This document shows, piece by piece, positions 36,726 through 44,805 of a stretch of 64,000 nt of DNA (the stretch's first letter is position 1; each line of letters starts with the position of its first letter). The DNA comes from Mucilaginibacter corticis (GTDB lineage Bacteria; Bacteroidota; Bacteroidia; Sphingobacteriales; Sphingobacteriaceae). Location of the stretch: NCBI RefSeq assembly GCF_007558865.1, contig NZ_VLPK01000002.1, forward strand, positions 310,001-374,000, written 5' to 3'. Made by a program: the position numbers and the translations under genes. The notes under the pieces were generated by a model. The model had not been told where the DNA came from, did not search any database, and saw only the letters and a program-made list of their open reading frames with translations.

Positions 36726-39700
36726 CTATGGTAAAGCAGCCGGCCCGCTTTCAAAAATTGAATGTATCTCATCAGCAGATAAGGCGGCTTTAAATACCTG
36801 CACTTTATTCATCCGGCCATGAAAGATCCGTTCATTAGGAAATTCTTCGTTGCGGCCCAACGTCCATTTGTTGGTTACGGATAGGTTGGCATCGCTATCG
36901 GTAATTGTACTTCCGGCTAACATGCCATCAATGTACAAGTAGAGCATCCGGCCGTTGCAAACTCCGGCAATGTGATGCCATTTATTGTTCCAGTCGGCCG
37001 GTAGTTTAACAGTACAATCGCCCCGGCCCCAGCCGCCGGCAAAAAATGTAAGTGTATTGTGATCGCTTACCTGTAAAACATGGCTGTCGCCTTTGGTTAT
37101 CACATCTGTTAAGCCGCGCTCATTGCCGGTAGGGTATAGCCAGCCCATCACGGTAATGGTTTGGTCCATATGGTCAAGGCTGGACGCGTTAGGCACCTCA
37201 ACAAAAGTATGTTCATTAAATACCAGGCTTCCGTCACTTTTAGCGCTGTCAGAAGCCATGATATGCCCTGCATTATTAAACCCGGAACGGTCATTGATCA
37301 AACCCTGCGCTGAATAATTAATGGGCGACAGGTCTAATAACAACGACTCCCGGTTATCTTTATAAACCTTGTAGCGTATTTGTTCCTTATCAACCATTAA
37401 CTTTTGAAAACCGGCTGAAGATGTTGGTAACTTATGTTTTATTGTCCTCGTCCCACCGGGTGTTAGCGTCACCGTATCGGTAAAAATAAGGCTGTCATTT
37501 TTTGTTATCGAGATCTTAAAGAGTTGTTTAAGACCCCCGGTATTTTTAACGGAATAAATTAGCTGCTGCGGTTCGTTGATCCTGACCATAGCTGTGGCGT
37601 CAAGATCGGATATTTTGAAATGCGGAACTGATGGACCTGCCTGTGATCTCACATTTACAATAAGCGGTTTCTGGTTTTCTATAGCAAGTCTGATCTTACC
37701 TAAAGGATAAATCCTGCATTGCATTGTATCGGTTTTAGTGATTCCTGATGCCACCAGGCAGTTTTTGGAGGCATAAGTTTTGCCGTTTACCCATAGCTTA
37801 ACCATTTTAACCCCGGTAGCCCCTGTATTTTTTAATGTAAAACTAACTGAGAAAGGTTCGTCGGGCGCAACGATCTTTTTGGACACCGAATATACTGTTA
37901 CCTTAGTATCCGGCTGTTTTTTTGTTTCTGATAGTTCCAGCGGATCTTTGACCTTTAACCGACTACTTGCTTTATCCCCCAAATTAAATTGGATGTTTCC
38001 CCCGTCTGTTAGTAATTTATGGGATAGGGTTAGCTGATTCCAGGGCCCGCCATTAACCGTAACCGATTGTACACCTGTGTTTTTACGGGATAAGCCATTG
38101 CTGTTAATAATAAACTTTTTCCCATTTGGCAGATGCAGGGTTACGTGCTTAAAAACAGGTATTCCTATTGCATAATAGGGCCGTCCCGGACATACGGGGT
38201 AAATGCCTATTGCGCTAAATACATACCAGCTTGACATGGAACCCAGGTCGTCATTACCGGGTAACCCGCCGGGGCTATCACTAAAACGACTTAGCATGAT
38301 CTGCCTTAACCATTTTTGGGTCAGATCCGGCCGGCCGGCCTGGTTAAAAAGATAAGGCAGGTGAAACACCGTTTCGTTATCAAAAAGAATAACGTTGTGA
38401 CTAAGCGCCGAATCAAGCCGGTCGGCAAACTGATCATTACCACCGCCCAAGTTGATCAGATCCCTTGCATTGTGTGGTACAAAATAACTGTATACCCACT
38501 GGTCGCCCTCTTTGTAGCCTGACATGCCCGGATTTATTTTGAAATCGTTACCGTTTCTTGGCAGCATGAATAGGTTATCGGCATTAAAAAGGTTTCGGTA
38601 ATTAAAAGCTTTGTTGTGCAGGATATTGTAATCACCGGTATCATGCATTACTTCTTTGGCAAACTGCGACAGCGCCCAATCGTCATAGGCATATTCAACA
38701 GTGCGGGTGACAGACTCAGAGCGCGTGGCAGGAACATAACCCAATTTGTTATAGATCTCTATATCCGTCTGGACAAAAGGTAGCTCCAAAATGCTTTTTC
38801 TCATAGCCGCATAGGCCAGTTGCTTGCTAAAACCGGTGATGCCTTTCAGGTAACTATCTGCAATAATGGGCAGCGCATGGTTACCGGTCATTGATTCGGT
38901 TGGCAGATGCCCGGTTTGCCTGTAAATATCCAGCATGGACAGAATGATATCCTGTTGTTTGTCTGGATAGAGCAAAGTAAGTAAAGGGTGCAATGAGCGA
39001 AATGTATCCCATGGAGAAAACGCGCCGTATTGATGAGCGCCTGACTTCTGGTGGATTTTATCATCGGCACCACGGTAATTGCCGTCTGCATCATCAATCA
39101 CCCAGGGGATTAACAGGGAATGATAAAGCGCGGTATAAAAGACGGTTTTATTTTGCTCATTATCGTCTTTAACATCAATTACAGACAGCTTGTTCAGCCA
39201 TTCATTTGCGGCGCGGGTACGTAGTTGGCCAAAAGATAAGTTACCAATCTCTTTATCTATATTATTTTGCGCGCTTAAATAACCCACAGGCGAAGCACTC
39301 AGTTTCAGCTCAATGATTTTTAAACCTTTTTCAGCTGGCGAAAAACTAAAGATCCAGCCGCCTTTCACTTGTCTTTTTGTGACAAAAGGCTCGGAAAAAT
39401 TGAACACAGTATTATTGTTTGAAGTCTGCACAATTTTAGCTGATACAGTATTCAGATCACCGGTATCACCAATAAACAGCTCGGGGCGTGTACCGCTGGC
39501 AAAAGTAAAACGGAACATGCCTGTCCTTGCGGTCGCGGTGGCTTCAACCACAGTCTGGTCATCTTCAAATCTTACTTTATAATAACCGGGAATGGCGGTT
39601 TCGTTTTTGCGTGAAAAAGTACGATTGTACCGGGCGGGGTCAAAATCTTCGCCGGCATGTTTTACAGGCATAATATAAAGCCGGCCTGCCGAACCTTCCG

Positions 39701-39998
39701 GAAAGCCGCTCATATGCCCGAAACAGCTAAAATAACAGATAGATTGGTCTGTATAATGGTACCCTTTTCCAAACCGGGTTTCCGGGCTTAATTGGATATA
39801 TCCAGATGGCGCGACCGCACCAGGATAAGTACCGCCATCGCTACCCCATTTAGTAGCCACATTGCTTGAGGCAGTGCCAATAAACGGGTTAACATACTGT
39901 AAATGGTCTGCTACCTGTCCATATACCCCAGGTTTAGAAAATACCAGCGCAACGACTAAAAGAATGACTGATTTATAATCCCGAGAGCGCATTTTCAT
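36726..39998 (-). CDS. GH92 alpha-mannosidase with C-terminal LamG-like domain
   Basis: 1090 residues from the ATG at 39996-39998; the apparent earlier start at 40019 is a TTG. Signal peptide (VILLVVALVFSKPGVYGQ). GH92 landmarks: QYVNPFIGTASSNVATKWGS near the N-terminus, FSCFGHMSGFPEGSAGRLYI, SPWDTFRSLHPLL, TESMTGNHALPII and GNDDLGSMSSWYVFSAIGIY (around 590-610). These are calcium-dependent exo-alpha-mannosidases acting on N-glycan-like mannose. Two sandwich segments follow, including NTGATGVKMVKLWVNGKTY. The C-terminal about 190 residues form a concanavalin-like lectin domain (HTFVEVPNASSLDHMDQTIT, WHHIAGVCNGRMLYLYIDG). Follows an SGNH esterase gene with a 63-base gap; likely one operon. Confidence 0.92.
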   Translation of the reverse strand: MKMRSRDYKSVILLVVALVFSKPGVYGQVADHLQYVNPFIGTASSNVATKWGSDGGTYPGAVAPSGYIQLSPETRFGKGYHYTDQSICYFSCFGHMSGFPEGSAGRLYIMPVKHAGEDFDPARYNRTFSRKNETAIPGYYKVRFEDDQTVVEATATARTGMFRFTFASGTRPELFIGDTGDLNTVSAKIVQTSNNNTVFNFSEPFVTKRQVKGGWIFSFSPAEKGLKIIELKLSASPVGYLSAQNNIDKEIGNLSFGQLRTRAANEWLNKLSVIDVKDDNEQNKTVFYTALYHSLLIPWVIDDADGNYRGADDKIHQKSGAHQYGAFSPWDTFRSLHPLLTLLYPDKQQDIILSMLDIYRQTGHLPTESMTGNHALPIIADSYLKGITGFSKQLAYAAMRKSILELPFVQTDIEIYNKLGYVPATRSESVTRTVEYAYDDWALSQFAKEVMHDTGDYNILHNKAFNYRNLFNADNLFMLPRNGNDFKINPGMSGYKEGDQWVYSYFVPHNARDLINLGGGNDQFADRLDSALSHNVILFDNETVFHLPYLFNQAGRPDLTQKWLRQIMLSRFSDSPGGLPGNDDLGSMSSWYVFSAIGIYPVCPGRPYYAIGIPVFKHVTLHLPNGKKFIINSNGLSRKNTGVQSVTVNGGPWNQLTLSHKLLTDGGNIQFNLGDKASSRLKVKDPLELSETKKQPDTKVTVYSVSKKIVAPDEPFSVSFTLKNTGATGVKMVKLWVNGKTYASKNCLVASGITKTDTMQCRIYPLGKIRLAIENQKPLIVNVRSQAGPSVPHFKISDLDATAMVRINEPQQLIYSVKNTGGLKQLFKISITKNDSLIFTDTVTLTPGGTRTIKHKLPTSSAGFQKLMVDKEQIRYKVYKDNRESLLLDLSPINYSAQGLINDRSGFNNAGHIMASDSAKSDGSLVFNEHTFVEVPNASSLDHMDQTITVMGWLYPTGNERGLTDVITKGDSHVLQVSDHNTLTFFAGGWGRGDCTVKLPADWNNKWHHIAGVCNGRMLYLYIDGMLAGSTITDSDANLSVTNKWTLGRNEEFPNERIFHGRMNKVQVFKAALSADEIHSIFESGPAALP

Positions 39999-40061
39999 CG
40001 TAATGATAAATATCAGCAAAAAATACTAATTCATTACGTACTGCAGACTCGTTACTGATCA

Positions 40062-41207
40062 TTAGTTCTTTATTAAAAAACCTGAAATAATTTGAGCATA
40101 CCAGCGCGCTAAATAATCATTTGGGTGATTTACGTTGTTCCCGGTCATGTCCTGGTAGTATTTATGTTTGAGCAGTTCTGAATGAACCGCTGTCATGTCG
40201 GCTACAATTATACCTTTCCTTGCTAACTTATCTAATTCGGCTTTATAAGATGCCTGAATGCCGTTTTGTACGGCATCAGGATTAGGTAACATAGGTGCTA
40301 TCAAAATAAACTCCGCATTCGGATTTTTCTGAACTACACTTTCAATAATACCGCTGATTTGCTGCCTAAATTGATCGGGCGGTACTTTAGACGATCCATC
40401 GTTCATCCCAAAACCGATGATAACAAGATCCGGATTTTCGGGAATTATTCTGTTTTTTACTTCTTCTAATCCCCAACCGGCAAGCTTACCGGGCACCGAT
40501 TGGTTACTGAACGTAATTTGCGGCCCGTAATACCGGCGTAGATCATAAATTATCAATTCGGGCCATATTGGCATAAAAGGCGGGGTATTCATGCGGCTAC
40601 TTGCATTGTATCCTGCTTCAATACTATTACCATAAAATACAACCTTAAGGTTTTGCTTATTTTTTAGTTTCGCTAAGGTACTGGGGAGTTTAGTTTTTGA
40701 AACTGATGGAATAGGTCCTTGCCACCGTTCACCTTTCTCTTTCTTATAGTTCACTACAATCTGCAAACCGCTAAAAAAAGGCCTTTCTGTAAACAAAACA
40801 TAGGTGCCCGGGATTTTTCCGGTCATTGAAAGGCCGGGCTTATTGGTGTTGAAAACTAAATCTTCTTTATTAATAAATGGGATGGTTGATTGCGGTAATA
40901 TTATGAGCTGGCCGTTTTTAAAATCCCAATCTTTTCCACGTGTAAACTCTTTACTATAATCTGCACTTTTAACAGATAGTATATCGCCGGGTTTAAACAA
41001 CAGCTTGGTACTTATATTGCCGTTTTCTTTAATAGGCTGCACATTCTCATCAAATATGGTGTCTGTTTTCCAGAAAGGCTTGCAGTAATTGTCCAGGTTG
41101 ATGTATTTCTGCCACCGCGACTCAATAGTATCCGGTATTTGCGCTCTTGTAATTTCAGATTTTAAAATACTGAATAGCACACAAATTATTATTGTTTTAA
41201 ACCTCAT
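40062..41207 (-). CDS. Secreted SGNH/GDSL hydrolase, carbohydrate-esterase-like
   Basis: 381 residues with a signal peptide (IIICVLFSILKSEITRAQ). The N-terminal about 170 residues form a beta-rich domain. The SGNH hydrolase follows: VVFYGNSIEAGYNASS (block I, nucleophile Ser), GFGMNDGSSK (block III, Asn) and HPNDYLARWYAQ (block V, catalytic Asp/His region). Such two-domain secreted esterases are frequently found with glycosidases, removing acetyl or other acyl groups before sugar cleavage. Located directly upstream of the GH92 gene and same strand, which supports joint action on an acylated glycan. Confidence 0.85.
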   Translation of the reverse strand: MRFKTIIICVLFSILKSEITRAQIPDTIESRWQKYINLDNYCKPFWKTDTIFDENVQPIKENGNISTKLLFKPGDILSVKSADYSKEFTRGKDWDFKNGQLIILPQSTIPFINKEDLVFNTNKPGLSMTGKIPGTYVLFTERPFFSGLQIVVNYKKEKGERWQGPIPSVSKTKLPSTLAKLKNKQNLKVVFYGNSIEAGYNASSRMNTPPFMPIWPELIIYDLRRYYGPQITFSNQSVPGKLAGWGLEEVKNRIIPENPDLVIIGFGMNDGSSKVPPDQFRQQISGIIESVVQKNPNAEFILIAPMLPNPDAVQNGIQASYKAELDKLARKGIIVADMTAVHSELLKHKYYQDMTGNNVNHPNDYLARWYAQIISGFLIKN

Positions 41208-41407
41208 AAATTCATTGATTTTCTATGTTACCACCAATGAAGCTATAATTAATAAAGCGCTGTTTGCTTTAATTAGCCCATTGTAATTTTTTGTAAATTA
41301 TGAAATTAATTGATTTAGGCTTGATTAGTTTGATTTACTCAGAAAAGTCAGTTTTCAGATTTGTGTTATCGGATAAACCTTTGATATGTTTATAAAGATA
41401 TATTTTT

Positions 41408-43876
41408 TTAATTCCCATTATCTGGCGGTAATACCTGTTGGTCATTAGTGTGGTCGTCTTTCTCTTTTTTGAATTCCAGCTTACCGAATTTATAGCTCAG
41501 CGTGATACCGAACGAGCGGTAAGGTACCCGGCGAAGATTGGCCTGGTCAAAACTTGCGCCATGCGTGGTGGTTACCTGGTTAACGTATTGCGCAAAAGGG
41601 TTTGCCGCAGTAAAACCTATACTGGCCTTTTTATTCATGAACTGCTTGCGCAATGCTATATTATAAAAGCCAAAAGCCGGGCGTGTACCCTGCAGATTTT
41701 TTTGGCTGGAATTATAATTGCCAAATAGTTCGGCCATCAGGTCAGCCGGAAACTGGTAGCTAGCATTAAGGTTAACGCGATAACCAAAACCTGTAACGCT
41801 GGCTAGCCCGGGTGTTCTGTTGGTACGTTCGCCGAGCTGAACATTTGAGCGAAATATGAATTTTCCGGCAGGTATAGAACCGAACAGGTTCAGGCCCACA
41901 CCGGTTTGTGAGCCGATGTTATATCGCTGGGTAAGTGTTACGTTGCTGTAATCTGTACCACCGATATACAATGACGGATAAAAAGTACTGAAAGCCTGGA
42001 TATCATCCGTATTATAGCGGTTAAAGGCCGATGCCATCAGGTTGCTGCCGTCTGTAAACGATTTGCTATAGCCGAGTTCATAATTGTGCCCGATCTCAGG
42101 TCGAAGCAGGGGATTACCGGTACTGATATTGTGCGGATCGCTGATGTTATAAAATGGATTTAGGTCACCGTAGTCGGGGCGTTCAATCCGGTAGGAATAG
42201 GCTATTTTTATAGACTGACTCTTATCCAGTTTATGTGAAAGCACAAATGACGGTGCAAAGGTATTGTATCCCGGAATGTTGGTTCCCGCAAAATCGGCCG
42301 AGGTTACAGTTCGTTCATAACGTAAACCGGCTTTGCCGTCAAAAAAATGGAATAATTTAAACGAACCGGATAAGTAAGCGGCGTAAATCTTACGGCTGTA
42401 ATTAAAGCCATAAGTTTGTGATACATTATTAATATAGCCGCCATTGTTTAACAGCGTATCTGTAATGACGTTATTGCTTAAAGATTCAAGCGTAAGTTTT
42501 GCGCCTGTTTCCAATGAAAAATTATCATTAACAGGTTCGGTATAATCCAGCGAGATCTGTGTCTGGCGGTCATGGCCGGGATTATTGCTGATAGTACCTT
42601 GTGACGGATAGCCACCGGTTAAATAGTTTTGTTGTTGGCTGGCAAAGGAATTATGCGTTCCGTAGCTTGAAGTATAGAGCAGGTCAAGCTCCCGCCCCTC
42701 TTTTTTAAATGTCTTTTTGTAGTTAAGGCTCCAATCTGTTGCCGTTGAACCCATATTGCTGATAGAGTTACGTAAACTGGACAGATTGTTGAACAACGTG
42801 CCACCAGGTGAAAGCATTTGTTGCTGCTGATTGGTCATTGCATCGCCATTATTGCTTAAATGATCAAGGCCAACAGTCGCGGTCACGTTATCATACTTTG
42901 TAATATCCCACTGAAAATTAAGCCCGCTTTCATAACCCTGCCGTTTAAAGCCACCATAACCATCCTGTAATAGTGTGGTTACGGTATCTCTTGTGTTATT
43001 GTATGAATGCCGGTTGTTAGAAGTATAAGTGCGGGTATTCAATTGCTCGTTTCCGCTAAAGAACAGCCCGGCGCCAAAGTTATTTTTACGGATATTTAAA
43101 TTGACAGAGCTATTCTCCAACCGGGTGCCGGCTGATACGTTTACCGAGCCATTGATACCCTGTACCTTGTTGTCTTTTAAAATAATATTGATAATACCAC
43201 CGGTACCCGAAGCGTCATACTTTGCGCCGGGGCTGGTGATTACCTCAATACTTTTGATCTGGCTGGCTGGGATTGACTGTAAAGCATCTGCTAGGCTTGC
43301 GCCGAAGATACTTGATGGTTTACCATTGATCAAAAAGCGTATGGCAGAGTTGCCCTGAAGCTCTACATTACCGTCAATATCCACGCTGATCTGCGGTACT
43401 TTCTTTAATACATCAAGAGCAACACCACCCTGGGCAGTGAGATCATTGGCTGTATTGTATACCATTTTGTCGATCTTGTTTTCAACTACCGGTGCGCTTG
43501 CTGTAATTTTTACATCTTTAAGTGCCGTTTGGGTGGCGCTTAATTTAATGACGCCAAGGCTGCTGTTGCCGCCTTTAACAATTACGTTATCTATGTTGGC
43601 ACGTTGGTAACCCAAAAAATCTACAGTAACCTTATAAGTACCATCTGGAATATTATCGACTACAAAATTACCCTTAATGTCTGCACTGATGCCGTTGAAC
43701 GGACTTGTGTTGCCCGGTTTATAAATACTGATCGTGGCATAGTCTACCGGCGCACCATTAACGGCATCAATTACTTTACCCGATATTTTTCCTCTGCCTG
43801 ATTGCGCCAATGCCTGCAGTGTTAATCCGCATAGCGTAAGTATTAGATAGCCGATCTTGATAACTAAACGTTTCAT
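41408..43876 (-). CDS. Outer-membrane beta-barrel protein, TonB-receptor-like
   Basis: 822 residues with signal peptide, carboxypeptidase-regulatory-like domain (GKISGKVIDAVNGAPVDYAT, about 29-48), plug-like domain (ALDVLKKVPQISVDIDGNVE, IEVITSPGAKYDASGTGGIINI) and barrel (RPDYGDLNPFYN). Same PF14905-type group as the barrel at 21325, and similar in length. Ends with a charged tail (KFGKLEFKKEKDDHTND). It lies 87 bases downstream of the TetR gene, so it may share a transcript and be controlled by that regulator. Substrate unknown. Confidence 0.87.
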   Translation of the reverse strand: MKRLVIKIGYLILTLCGLTLQALAQSGRGKISGKVIDAVNGAPVDYATISIYKPGNTSPFNGISADIKGNFVVDNIPDGTYKVTVDFLGYQRANIDNVIVKGGNSSLGVIKLSATQTALKDVKITASAPVVENKIDKMVYNTANDLTAQGGVALDVLKKVPQISVDIDGNVELQGNSAIRFLINGKPSSIFGASLADALQSIPASQIKSIEVITSPGAKYDASGTGGIINIILKDNKVQGINGSVNVSAGTRLENSSVNLNIRKNNFGAGLFFSGNEQLNTRTYTSNNRHSYNNTRDTVTTLLQDGYGGFKRQGYESGLNFQWDITKYDNVTATVGLDHLSNNGDAMTNQQQQMLSPGGTLFNNLSSLRNSISNMGSTATDWSLNYKKTFKKEGRELDLLYTSSYGTHNSFASQQQNYLTGGYPSQGTISNNPGHDRQTQISLDYTEPVNDNFSLETGAKLTLESLSNNVITDTLLNNGGYINNVSQTYGFNYSRKIYAAYLSGSFKLFHFFDGKAGLRYERTVTSADFAGTNIPGYNTFAPSFVLSHKLDKSQSIKIAYSYRIERPDYGDLNPFYNISDPHNISTGNPLLRPEIGHNYELGYSKSFTDGSNLMASAFNRYNTDDIQAFSTFYPSLYIGGTDYSNVTLTQRYNIGSQTGVGLNLFGSIPAGKFIFRSNVQLGERTNRTPGLASVTGFGYRVNLNASYQFPADLMAELFGNYNSSQKNLQGTRPAFGFYNIALRKQFMNKKASIGFTAANPFAQYVNQVTTTHGASFDQANLRRVPYRSFGITLSYKFGKLEFKKEKDDHTNDQQVLPPDNGN

Positions 43877-43963
43877 GCTGCAAAACTGGCATGCAATTCT
43901 GGATAAAACCTGTGTGCTTTAGCTAATACCTGTTATTACATTAAATTGAAAATGCCGTTTTAT

Positions 43964-44563
43964 CTATATCGCCTGATTTGAAAGGGTAAGGTGCTGTAAA
44001 AACTCACGTTTCGCCTGATTCAACAACTGCCAGCCAAGTTTGGCATTTTGTGTTGTCTGGCTAATCAATAGCGCGCCCTCAACCAGCGAGATCAGCAACC
44101 AGGCTAATTCTTCCGGTTCTGATTTGATCGTAAATTCGCCTGTTTTGATCCCGCCATTTATTAATTCAACAATATCCTGGTGCCATATAATAAGCGCGTC
44201 TGCCGCAATACGTTTCATTTCTTCATAGGCATGGATAGTTTCGACAGCATTGGGTAAAGAATTTCCGACTACTATAAGTGACTTTTTCTCCGGGTCATGC
44301 AAGTCAATATGTACCCCAAGCTTGCGGATCTGATCCGGCTGAAGCGCTGCCTGTCTGAGTATTTGAGCACGTTTTTGTGTGAGGTTATGCTCAAGTACCG
44401 CATTGGCCAGCGATTGCCGGTTTTCAAAATAACCATATAGAACTGCCTTGGTTTTTCCGGTTGCTTTTTCAATTTCGGGTATGGTGACATTTAAATATCC
44501 CTTTTGCTCGAACAAAGCGCCGGAGTCGCTGATGATCTTTTGCCTGGTAATAACTCTGGACAT
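43964..44563 (-). CDS. TetR/AcrR family transcriptional regulator
   Basis: 199 residues from the ATG at 44561-44563; the longer frame to 44617 adds 18 residues before the conserved start. The helix-turn-helix lies at about 5-55: RQKIISDSGALFEQKGYLNV, TIPEIEKATGKTKAVLYGYF and ENRQSLANAVLEHN. The C-terminal ligand-binding part is helical with no assignable inducer. Probably represses its own operon, perhaps with the barrel gene at 41408, and possibly the divergent receptor operon at 44806. Confidence 0.88.
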   Translation of the reverse strand: MSRVITRQKIISDSGALFEQKGYLNVTIPEIEKATGKTKAVLYGYFENRQSLANAVLEHNLTQKRAQILRQAALQPDQIRKLGVHIDLHDPEKKSLIVVGNSLPNAVETIHAYEEMKRIAADALIIWHQDIVELINGGIKTGEFTIKSEPEELAWLLISLVEGALLISQTTQNAKLGWQLLNQAKREFLQHLTLSNQAI

Positions 44564-44669
44564 GTATACTTGAATTTTCGGCAAGATCAAATTGAAACCT
44601 GTAGAAAATTTGTTCAAAAAAAGACGAGGTGTATAACCCTATTATTAATTTATTCAAGCCAGATCATGG

Positions 44670-44696
44670 GTAATGTTTACTCCATGTTACCATTAC
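44670..44696. promoter_or_regulatory. Possible TetR operator, weak inverted repeat
   Basis: GTAATG (44670-44675) and CATTAC (44691-44696) are perfect 6-base inverted arms spaced by 15 bases in the 242-base region between the TetR gene and the divergent receptor. Position fits an operator, but short arms also occur by chance. Confidence 0.25.
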
Positions 44697-44805
44697 ATTA
44701 CGAGTTTTTATCAAAGTCGAAAATTCAGATTTTACACAGAATTGATGGGGTTCATTGCGCCTGCTTACCGCATATGAAATTGATTTTTATTTAAAAAACC
44801 CCTAC

